DNA of 19,694 bases, taken from contig JAJFUY010000024.1 of assembly GCA_021372185.1 (NCBI GenBank), forward strand, positions 1-19,694. The letters are read 5' to 3'. The notes below the pieces were generated by a model. The model was not told where the DNA came from. It searched no databases and was given only the letters and a program-made list of their open reading frames with translations. Position 1 is the first letter of the stretch; every line of letters starts with the position of its first letter. Shown here piece after piece: positions 6,547 through 13,166 of the stretch. The position numbers and the translations under genes are program-made. The DNA comes from Chlamydiales bacterium. GTDB taxonomy: Bacteria; Chlamydiota; Chlamydiia; Chlamydiales; FEN-1388.

Positions 6547-7623
6547 ATGCAGACAGTAAGAGCGTGGGTATCATTTTGGTTTACAGCATCCTCTGTCCCG
6601 ACATTATCAATGTGTTCTCCCCGTGGTCTTAAAAATCTACAAACTCATGAGTCAAAAGTAATTGCTGAGGCTTTACATGCTTTTGATCCTTCTTTTGACC
6701 AGGTCGAAGAAATTGCACAAAAAATCATACAGCTTCAAGGCCAAGGGGCTGATGTCTACTGTAGGAGAAAGGGCAATTTTTACGTAAAACCAATAGTTCT
6801 TGCTAACAATTCAGCATTTTTTCTACTACCTGTAAAAAAAGCAGAACATGACTCTCTTGGAGCCGATAAGTATGGTCGTAGGGCGCTTTACGGTTGGTTT
6901 GATGCCGATGGCTGGAAGATTGAGCGTGTATGGAATTTAACGAGCCTAAAAAAAGATGGTATTCGCATGCCGATGTTTACACAAGCCCGCCGAATTGAAG
7001 GCCAAATTCCTGAAAATGTACTACGCGAGATAGCCCCTAAATTATTGTATGATTTTGATGTTGAGGGCTGTCAGAATAAGAGATGCGCGTTTTATGCATA
7101 CTACAAATGTTTAACTGATGTATTGAATAGTAGAGAATTTTGCCAAGATCAACAAAGATTTTTGGCTATTGCAAGAAGTGCTGCCATCAAGCTTGCTATG
7201 CTCCACAAGGCAGGCTTTAGCTGGCGAGATCTAAAACCTGATAATATTCTTGTAGATGATGAAAATGAAGTACGCTTTTGCGATCTAGACTCCTGTACAG
7301 AAGTACTTGTTGAGCCTGCCGGCTCAAAACCCGGCACCGTCCTTTACATGCCCCCAGAAATGCGAAACAACTTACCTACCAACAATAAAAAACGAGATGT
7401 CTTTGCCTTTGGCTGTCTTCTACACCAAATGATGAACGATTTTCAGCCAGAAACAAACTTCCCAAGCGTAGCAGGTGTTCAAGTCAAAAATGATCCAACA
7501 TTCACAACCATAAAACAAGCCTTCGAATGCATCTCGGAGTGGGCGCGCGCTGAAAACCCAGACTATCGTCCCGATATGGACACCATCGCCAACCTCCTCC
7601 TCCCAGATTATCCTCCGGGGTAA
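6547..7623 (+). CDS. Divergent serine/threonine-kinase-like protein
   Basis: The C-terminal half of this 358-residue protein has the protein-kinase core. It contains 'WRDLKPDN' (226-233) in place of HRDLKPxN with D228 and N233 kept, 'CDLDS' (245-249) in place of DFG with the metal-binding D246 kept, 'GTVLYMPPEM' (263-272) as P+1 loop and APE equivalent, and 'RDVFAFGCLLHQMM' (283-296) as helix F. The N-lobe is not recognisable: there is no glycine-rich loop, and the ATP-anchoring Lys is ambiguous (perhaps K97 or K98 in 'LLPVKKAEH'). Residues 1-25 are moderately hydrophobic. ATG 6547 is preferred to TTG 6529 because GAGGA lies four bases before it. It follows a strong hairpin and so is probably transcribed alone. 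The target is unknown; kinases of this kind in intracellular bacteria may act in the host, but that is inference. Confidence 0.75.
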   Translation: MQTVRAWVSFWFTASSVPTLSMCSPRGLKNLQTHESKVIAEALHAFDPSFDQVEEIAQKIIQLQGQGADVYCRRKGNFYVKPIVLANNSAFFLLPVKKAEHDSLGADKYGRRALYGWFDADGWKIERVWNLTSLKKDGIRMPMFTQARRIEGQIPENVLREIAPKLLYDFDVEGCQNKRCAFYAYYKCLTDVLNSREFCQDQQRFLAIARSAAIKLAMLHKAGFSWRDLKPDNILVDDENEVRFCDLDSCTEVLVEPAGSKPGTVLYMPPEMRNNLPTNNKKRDVFAFGCLLHQMMNDFQPETNFPSVAGVQVKNDPTFTTIKQAFECISEWARAENPDYRPDMDTIANLLLPDYPPG

Positions 7624-7658
7624 ATTAGGGTTTGTAGTGTCATCTAAAGAGTATGTTT

Positions 7659-7764
7659 GTTTTAGAGCCCTTCAGGGCGACTGATCGAAGCCCACTGTGA
7701 CCGAAGGGAACGGTGGGGAAAGGGTATAATAAGAAATGGAGCCCAGGTTATGGGCGATTGAATC
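7659..7764 (-). repeat. ~105-nt palindromic repeat, copy 5 (minus)
   Basis: This inverted copy begins GTTTTAGA, then GCCC-TTCA-GGGC (7667-7678), the linker GACTGATCGAAG, hairpin region CCCACTGTGACC...GGTGGG (7691-7717), spacer and end block GGAGCCCAGGTTATGGGC (7738-7755), with GATTGAATC (7756-7764). The end block has drifted (CCAGGTTAT for CCGGCTTAA). It begins 36 bases after the kinase stop codon. Confidence 0.83.
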
Positions 7765-7769
7765 ATTGT

Positions 7770-7873
7770 GATTGAATCGCCCTCAACCGGGCTCCGATGG
7801 TTTTTCTGCCAGTTCCTACCGTTCCCTTCGGTCACGGTGGGCTTCGATCAGTCGCCCTGAAGGGCTTTAAAAC
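7770..7873 (+). repeat. ~105-nt palindromic repeat, copy 6 (plus)
   Basis: GATTGAATC (7770-7778) is followed by the end block GCCCTCAACCGGGCTCC, hairpin region CCTACCGTTCCC...ACGGTGGG (around 7816-7841) and GCCC-TGAA-GGGC (7854-7865), ending TTTAAAAC. With copy 5, five bases away, it makes an inverted repeat of about 215 bp lying tail-to-tail. This is the orientation that brackets the transposase at 1505-2245, here without any gene. The stretch from 7874 to 7959 shows only the GAGGTG ribosome binding site of the next gene. Confidence 0.83.
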
Positions 7874-7959
7874 TGTACAAATCTCTGCTGGTAAAAATTG
7901 TGAATGATAGAAAATGGGCGGATCGATTATGACTGAAATCTATTATTGTGAGGTGATGT

Positions 7960-9768
7960 ATGCAGTTTTTGGCTTCAGGTTATTCGTATGTTGATTCATG
8001 GTATTCTGGGCGTAGCTTTACGGCAGATAATGTGGGTATTGATGCTCATAAAGAGCATGATGCTGAACATGTAAGCCTTACCCTTAAAAGAACTTTGCAG
8101 GGAAGAATACTTATAAATGATGGCAACCAGCATTTAAGAAATCAAAAGATTAACTTTTTAGCTGTAAATTGTCTTGGTTTTACTACGCATTTAGGAAGTG
8201 CTAGAACTGATAATAAAGACGGCACGTTTGAATTTAAGTATGCTTGGACTCCAGGGCATTTTTCCTATTCACAACATATTGTCATGCAACTTGTAGCAGA
8301 TAAGCTGCCATTTACCACGAGAAGTGAACTTTTAAAAAGTGTACCCTTCTTTAAGCAAGAGGCACTTTTGAAAAGAATTCCTCTTACGCTGCCGTTGGAT
8401 CAAGCTGTAAACAATGTTGGAGATATCGTCACAACTTTTGATGACATCTCAAAAGACATCACAGTAGTCGCTCCGCCCCTTCCGAATCACCAGCAGTCAC
8501 CAGAATATATTTATAAGTTTCTTAAAGCGGTATTACCAGAGGTGCCAAAACGCGTATTTGTAAGCATTTTTGGTCGTTTTATGAGCGCTGAAACGGTGCA
8601 AAAGATTTACGATAGTTTTGGTCCAACCTATGCCAAGCGCCCCTTAACAAAAGAAAACCTTCTTGATGAACTCCTCAACCATGTAAGTGCCACAAAGGCT
8701 GTAAGACTTGATGAGCATGTAATGTGGGAAGCTAATTGGGATGAATTCGAGCTTGAGAAAGATGACGGCTTGCCTAATGTTACTGTGACGGCTAGTCAGG
8801 GTAGAAATAATTCACTTAACTTGGAAAGTATAATCATCAAATTTCGAAATAGCAGTGAAGTATTAGTTGAAGTAGGTGACAAAGGGTTTGAAACAGCGAT
8901 GTATCTGGCCCGATCTGTCTTTGCATTAAAGGGTGAGGCCGAATTTCATTTAGCTGAAGGCCATATTCTACCTGGTATTGCAGCCGGTGAGTTTTTTAAG
9001 CATATGACCGGAAGCCCGTTATATGCTGCCATGCAGCCGCACCTCTCACAGATTGATTTTATCAACTGGATAGGGTCTAAGGGAGTAATTTTTGGACAGG
9101 GCAGTGTTCTTGACGTGTCGTCCCTCACAGCAAAAGCAGTGGCAGAAGTCATTATAAAAGCCGTAAAAGACAAATCACGCTGGGATACATATGAGCCTCA
9201 AGAGCCGCTTTGTGATAGCCACTATCTTGCTAAAGCTGAAAAGTACCACTTTAATTTTCTTAACAAGTTTTTCACCTGGTACATAAAAAAAAATAGAGAT
9301 GAAATTTCTAGAACCTGGTTTAGCGTCTATGCCTGGTCACAATCTATTAATGAGCATTTTAAAGACATACCACGTATTACAGAAAACCAAGAAAATCCAG
9401 ATGCACATGATTTTGAAAGTCTCTCTAAATTCTCGGCGTGGCTTATTTCTAAAACGACCTTTCTTCACTGGGCTGCTCACTCACGCCAGCAGGTACTTAC
9501 AGACGTAAGCCAAGCTACGCTTGCGGTGGAAAATAAAGCAGTAACTGCGGATGGAAAGTTAGCAAAATTTGGCAATACTTTAGCGGCAAATGCTAGCGAA
9601 CAGCTTTTTATTGCCCGCACGCTTTTGAATTTTGATGGCGATGCACTGGCTGATAACCCCTTTGGCGATATGAATAAAGAGCTTCTTGCAAGATTTTTAA
9701 AGAGTTCGCCACATGATTACGAAGGATATGTAGATTATTTAAAACAGTTTATTACTGTGCAGATTTAA
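7960..9768 (+). CDS. Probable lipoxygenase with N-terminal beta-sandwich domain
   Basis: This 602-residue protein appears to be an iron lipoxygenase, an enzyme that adds dioxygen to polyunsaturated fatty acids. The evidence is the full ligand set in family order. H330-x4-H335 ('FHLAEGH') is followed by 'GSPLYAAMQPHLSQIDFIN' (351-369), matching the family block 'HPxxxLLxPHxxxTxxIN'. H503-x3-H507 ('LHWAAHSRQQ') gives the third and fourth ligands; His in the fourth position also occurs in mammalian 15-lipoxygenase. The last residue is Ile (I602), whose carboxylate is the fifth ligand. The 173-residue distance between the His pairs is normal; the tail (~95 residues) is short. There is no PLAT domain: residues 46-94 ('GRILINDG', 'ARTDNKDGTFEFKY') look like a transthyretin/carboxypeptidase-regulatory beta-sandwich. 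No signal peptide is evident. GAGGTG lies four bases before ATG. The next gene follows after one base. Function rests on motif reading only. Confidence 0.82.
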   Translation: MQFLASGYSYVDSWYSGRSFTADNVGIDAHKEHDAEHVSLTLKRTLQGRILINDGNQHLRNQKINFLAVNCLGFTTHLGSARTDNKDGTFEFKYAWTPGHFSYSQHIVMQLVADKLPFTTRSELLKSVPFFKQEALLKRIPLTLPLDQAVNNVGDIVTTFDDISKDITVVAPPLPNHQQSPEYIYKFLKAVLPEVPKRVFVSIFGRFMSAETVQKIYDSFGPTYAKRPLTKENLLDELLNHVSATKAVRLDEHVMWEANWDEFELEKDDGLPNVTVTASQGRNNSLNLESIIIKFRNSSEVLVEVGDKGFETAMYLARSVFALKGEAEFHLAEGHILPGIAAGEFFKHMTGSPLYAAMQPHLSQIDFINWIGSKGVIFGQGSVLDVSSLTAKAVAEVIIKAVKDKSRWDTYEPQEPLCDSHYLAKAEKYHFNFLNKFFTWYIKKNRDEISRTWFSVYAWSQSINEHFKDIPRITENQENPDAHDFESLSKFSAWLISKTTFLHWAAHSRQQVLTDVSQATLAVENKAVTADGKLAKFGNTLAANASEQLFIARTLLNFDGDALADNPFGDMNKELLARFLKSSPHDYEGYVDYLKQFITVQI

Positions 9769-9769
9769 T

Positions 9770-10687
9770 ATGCGGTATAACAAGCTGATTATTTGTATGT
9801 TGTTGTCCACAGCATGGTTGTCGGCAGATGACTTTGCTACAAACCTTGGGCACAAAATAAGGCACAATATGGCTCAACATGCAAATGTGCAAGATGCTAT
9901 TAATCAGGGAAATTATAAAGCTGCAATAAAAGAGCTTGAGCGTTTAAGTGCAATAAAAGCAACCCCAGAGCTTTTATTGCAGCTTGCTGTGTGCCAGCTA
10001 GAAGACCAGCAAGAAGAAGCAGCATTTAAAACATATCTCCAGTGCCTTGAAATTGTGCCGGTGGCAGAGCCTGTGGTTATGTCAGCACGAGAAAAAACTG
10101 CCTACAATGAGCTTTTGGAGCTATATTTTGCAAATTCTCAAGAATTGCCCGCAAAAGTAGAAGCTACGCTTCAAAAGCATCCAGATTTTCTACACTGCCA
10201 GTTTTTGATGGCGTCAATGAGTGCCAATGCCCGTAAATACGAGCCCTTTTTTTATATCTTTTTTCAAAGCTATGTAGCATATCCAAACTGCCACATGTCG
10301 CATAAAACCAAGGGTATGATTTCTACGCTTATTTTGCAGCGCGCAAAAAGTATAGAAGAAAAAGAGGTGTGGCGAACAAAGGCTATTCACTCATTTGGGC
10401 TTGCCATTACGCTTTGCCCAGAAGATTTAAATCTTCACAAAATGATTTTACATACAGCGACTGAAAAAGAACGAGCAACTAGCCTGCAGCTTATTATGAC
10501 GCAAGTTTTTGCGAATAATGTAAAAATACCTCGTAGCGAAATTCCTTTTTATATTAGACATGCTTTAGATCTAAATCAAATTGATTTAGCCCAACAGTTG
10601 CTAGACAAAGCCCAAACGTGGTATGAATACAGTCGTATTTTGCAAGAGATGCAAGACTTAATCTCCCAACACAAAGCGGAACACTAA
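9770..10687 (+). CDS. Exported TPR-like repeat protein
   Basis: This 305-residue protein has a likely signal peptide (basic MRYNK, hydrophobic residues 6-18, cleavage near A19 in 'WLSADD'), so it probably acts in the periplasm or beyond. The mature part is helical, with tetratricopeptide-like pairs, for example 'AINQGNYKAAIKELERLSAI' (44-63) and 'ELLLQLAVCQLEDQQEEAAFKTYLQCLEI' (67-95); later repeats are degenerate. No catalytic motif is visible, so a binding or scaffold role is inferred. It starts one base after the lipoxygenase stop and ends one base before the pkn1 start, and neither junction has a strong Shine-Dalgarno, which suggests translational coupling. Chlamydia also has uncharacterised genes just upstream of pkn1, but I cannot tell whether this is an orthologue. 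Confidence 0.72.
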   Translation: MRYNKLIICMLLSTAWLSADDFATNLGHKIRHNMAQHANVQDAINQGNYKAAIKELERLSAIKATPELLLQLAVCQLEDQQEEAAFKTYLQCLEIVPVAEPVVMSAREKTAYNELLELYFANSQELPAKVEATLQKHPDFLHCQFLMASMSANARKYEPFFYIFFQSYVAYPNCHMSHKTKGMISTLILQRAKSIEEKEVWRTKAIHSFGLAITLCPEDLNLHKMILHTATEKERATSLQLIMTQVFANNVKIPRSEIPFYIRHALDLNQIDLAQQLLDKAQTWYEYSRILQEMQDLISQHKAEH

Positions 10688-10688
10688 C

Positions 10689-12542
10689 ATGGACGAAAAC
10701 CGATTTCTTGGAGACTACCGACTTATAAAGCACATAGGCAATGGTTCTATGGGCTCTACGTTTGTTGCCGAACAGAGATTTACCAAGAAAAAATATGTCC
10801 TAAAAGTGCTTCCTGAAGAGCTCGCTCAAGATCGGGCCTTTTTGCAGCGCTTTGAAGAAGAAGTAGTTGCGCTCTCTCAGCTTGATCACCCCAATATTGT
10901 TAAAATCTTTAATGTCTCGTTTGCTCAAGGGGTCTACTTTTTAGTCTGTGACTGTATTGTGGATGACATGGGAGAGACGACAAACTTAAGTGAATACTTT
11001 CGCCAGCGCGAAAAGAAGCTTAGCCAAAGTGAAGTGCTGAGCATTGTTCAAGCAGTAGCTAGCGCGCTTGACTACGGCCATAGCTGCAAAATTGTTCACC
11101 GCAATCTAAAGCTTAATAATATCCTCATTTCTGCTAAGCAATCAGGATCACAAATCCGCATAAGCGACTGGGGTTTATCAAAGATTATAGGTATTGGCGC
11201 CTGCCTTACAAGAACCTACAAGGGCATGGCAGAGGCATTGGGTATTGCGTCGGTAAGTCAAAATAAGTTCTCTCAGCCACCGGTTGAGATGTCAAGATTA
11301 GCCCCACTTCACCAGATACTCATTCAAAACTTTTCATTTTTAGCGCCTGAACAAAAACGCCTTGATGTGATTGCCAATGAGCGAGCAGACAGCTATGCCT
11401 TTGGCGTACTTGTCTACTATCTTTTGATGGGAGAGTATCCAGAAGGTGCGTACGTGATGCCATCAGCGGTGCTTGATGAATGCATTATCAACTGGGATAT
11501 GGTAGTAAATGAGTGTTTAAACCCAAATCCAAATACGCGCGTGGTAGATCTTGAAGAACTTCTTGCAAAAGCTTCTGTTACTACACCTCCTGTACATATC
11601 CATGAGCCTCAGTTGGTAGCGGCAGTTCAGCAGGTAATAGAGCAAAATGAAGTGCTTGTGGAAGCTCCGGTAAAGAAAACAGAAATGAAGATCGATCAGG
11701 CTATACCCTTATTTGCGGCAACATCTCTTACAACAGAAGCTCCAAAAAAATCGCCATGGGTGCGTGAAGAGCGTGTGGTAAAAGAATATTCTCCAGAAAA
11801 ACGCGAGCTTTCTGCAATTCAACCGCTTCTTACTGAGATGGTGACAATTCAAGGTGGCTATTATTTTAGAGGCAATAGCACGGGCTGCCGCGATGAGATG
11901 CCACGTCATCAGGTGTCTATAGCGCCATTTGCCATAGACATACACCCTGTGACAAATGAGCAGTTTATGCGTTTTGTCGAGTATATCGGCAGCGAAAAAG
12001 ACATGCAAAACCACGATATTATCCGCCTAAGAGAATCTCGCATCAAAAGAAGTGCGGGACGCTTTAGTATAGAACCGGGCTATAACAAGCACCCGGTAGT
12101 TGGCGTAACGTGGTATGGTGCCATAGCTTACTCAAACTGGGTAGGAAAGCGCCTGCCAACAGAAGCTGAATGGGAGGTCGCCTGTTCAGGAGATCTTGAA
12201 AACCCACTCTACCCAACAGGTGAGGCGATTGAAAAAACTCAAGCCAACTTCTTTAGCTCAGATACCACAGCAGTAATGAGCTATCCTCCAAATGGCTACG
12301 GCCTTTATGACATGGCTGGAAACGTGTATGAATGGTGCCAAGACTGGTACGAATACAATTTCTACGAATCCACCGTCCAAGAACCCGACAATCCAAAAGG
12401 CCCTCTCCAAGGCGTCTACCGCGTTTTACGCGGCGGCTGCTGGAAAAGCCTAAATGAGGACCTCCGCACCTCAAAACGCCACCGTAACAATCCTGGCGTT
12501 GCCAATGGCACCTATGGCTTCAGATTAGCTTGTGATGCTTAA
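10689..12542 (+). CDS. pkn1: Pkn1-type protein: kinase domain plus FGE/SUMF1-like domain
   Basis: The 617-residue architecture matches chlamydial Pkn1. The N-terminal kinase domain (10-295) has glycine-rich loop 'IGNGSMGST' (16-24), K39 in 'VLK', catalytic loop 'HRNLKLNN' (137-144), 'DWG' (160-162) for DFG, and 'APE' (219-221). The catalytic Asp of HRD is replaced by Asn (N139), so phosphotransfer may be weak or absent. A variable linker (296-380) leads to a formylglycine-generating-enzyme-like domain (383-617) with 'MVTIQGGYYFRGN', 'HPVTNEQFMRFV' (419-430), 'RLPTEAEWEVAC' (488-499), 'YDMAGNVYEWCQDWY' (540-554), 'VLRGGCW' (579-585) and 'GFRLA' (610-614). The paired cysteines used by true FGE are not evident, so this part may bind ligands rather than oxidise cysteine. 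It is the third gene of the lipoxygenase operon, with a C-rich 3' end. Confidence 0.9.
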   Translation: MDENRFLGDYRLIKHIGNGSMGSTFVAEQRFTKKKYVLKVLPEELAQDRAFLQRFEEEVVALSQLDHPNIVKIFNVSFAQGVYFLVCDCIVDDMGETTNLSEYFRQREKKLSQSEVLSIVQAVASALDYGHSCKIVHRNLKLNNILISAKQSGSQIRISDWGLSKIIGIGACLTRTYKGMAEALGIASVSQNKFSQPPVEMSRLAPLHQILIQNFSFLAPEQKRLDVIANERADSYAFGVLVYYLLMGEYPEGAYVMPSAVLDECIINWDMVVNECLNPNPNTRVVDLEELLAKASVTTPPVHIHEPQLVAAVQQVIEQNEVLVEAPVKKTEMKIDQAIPLFAATSLTTEAPKKSPWVREERVVKEYSPEKRELSAIQPLLTEMVTIQGGYYFRGNSTGCRDEMPRHQVSIAPFAIDIHPVTNEQFMRFVEYIGSEKDMQNHDIIRLRESRIKRSAGRFSIEPGYNKHPVVGVTWYGAIAYSNWVGKRLPTEAEWEVACSGDLENPLYPTGEAIEKTQANFFSSDTTAVMSYPPNGYGLYDMAGNVYEWCQDWYEYNFYESTVQEPDNPKGPLQGVYRVLRGGCWKSLNEDLRTSKRHRNNPGVANGTYGFRLACDA

Positions 12543-12567
12543 GGGATTGTCTGGTTACGGATGATTC

Positions 12568-12681
12568 AACGCAAAGTCGCAAAATTAGCAGCCAAAACGC
12601 AAAAAATACAAAATAGTTCTTTATAGCTTCTTTTGGTTATGTTTTTTTGCGCTTTTGTATTTTTTTTCGCGATTTTGCGTT
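12568..12681. other. Intergenic long fold-back (two-part stem)
   Basis: The 306-bp gap between pkn1 and dciA (12543-12848) contains an imperfect inverted repeat. The outer arms AACGCAAAGTCGC (12568-12580) and GCGATTTTGCGTT (12669-12681) pair over 13 bases with one G-T wobble. The inner arms AAAAAATACAAAA (12601-12613) and TTTTGTATTTTTT (12653-12665) pair perfectly. Twenty bases bulge on the left and a ~39-base loop includes CTTCTTTTGG. It could be a terminator for the upstream operon, a small RNA, or just AT-rich self-complementarity. Between 12682 and 12770 I see nothing further of note. Confidence 0.4.
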
Positions 12682-12770
12682 AAAATTTGCATGACACTAC
12701 ACGCCTTTCACCGTTTCAGAACATTCATACATGGCACTTAAAAATTCACATTTTTTTCTTCCTTTAGCGC

Positions 12771-12799
12771 TTGCTGTTCTCACGTATTTTTGGTATAAT
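12771..12799 (+). promoter_or_regulatory. Sigma-70-type promoter of dciA-gyrB-gyrA-tmk
   Basis: TTGCTG (12771-12776) and a perfect TATAAT (12794-12799) are separated by 17 bases, the optimum for the housekeeping sigma factor (sigma-66 in chlamydiae). The -35 box matches only three of six consensus bases. The predicted start near 12806 leaves a leader of about 43 bases before the GTG start at 12849, with AGGGG at 12835-12839 as ribosome binding site. Confidence 0.65.
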
Positions 12800-12848
12800 T
12801 TGTCTAAATTTTCAAGGGCTCATTTAGAGGCTTTAGGGGTAGCTGTAA

Positions 12849-13163
12849 GTGGCGGAAAAAGCGACTAAACTTACAAGTCAGAAACTGCAGGATTTGCTGC
12901 CCAAAATGATGGCTGGGGTCGTTGCCAAGTACAACGACAACCCACAAATACTTTTGGAAGAATGGCCGCAAATTGTTGGCGTAGAATTGGCACCCATGGC
13001 ACGAGCTGAGCGCTTTGAAGATGGCGTGTTGTATGTTAAGGTAAAGAACTCTACTTTACTTAGTTTACTTAGCAACCCTCACGACAAAAAACGACTTATT
13101 GATTGTATCAGGAAAAAACTTTCGGGGATCTCGATTAGAAACATCGTGTTTCGCATAGGATAA
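12849..13163 (+). CDS. dciA: DciA-like helicase-loading protein (DUF721)
   Basis: This 104-residue protein matches DUF721 in size and pattern. 'LQDLLPKMM' (13-21) is followed by 'LLEEWPQIVGVELAPMARAERFEDGVLYVKVKNSTLLSLLS' (35-75): a Trp-containing 'W..ivG..la.ha.p....dG.L.V.v..s.wa..L' core, then a C-terminal 'KKRLIDCIRKKLSGISIRNIVFRIG'. DUF721 is now known as DciA, which helps load the replicative helicase in bacteria lacking DnaC or DnaI. The start is GTG 12849, with AGGGG nine bases upstream. It lies three bases before gyrB, as in Chlamydia, where a DUF721 gene precedes gyrB, and follows the promoter at 12771-12799. Confidence 0.8.
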   Translation: MAEKATKLTSQKLQDLLPKMMAGVVAKYNDNPQILLEEWPQIVGVELAPMARAERFEDGVLYVKVKNSTLLSLLSNPHDKKRLIDCIRKKLSGISIRNIVFRIG

Positions 13164-13166
13164 ATT

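Noticed and set aside
9803..9811. DnaA-box-like TTGTCCACA.
   Set aside because: A single imperfect match inside a coding region, with no further boxes or AT-rich unwinding region around it.
12731..12868. A 45-codon frame with a hydrophobic N-terminal half, overlapping the start of dciA.
   Set aside because: It has no ribosome binding site, and the promoter at 12771-12799 lies inside it, so most transcripts would begin within the frame. Hydrophobicity is expected from T-rich DNA.
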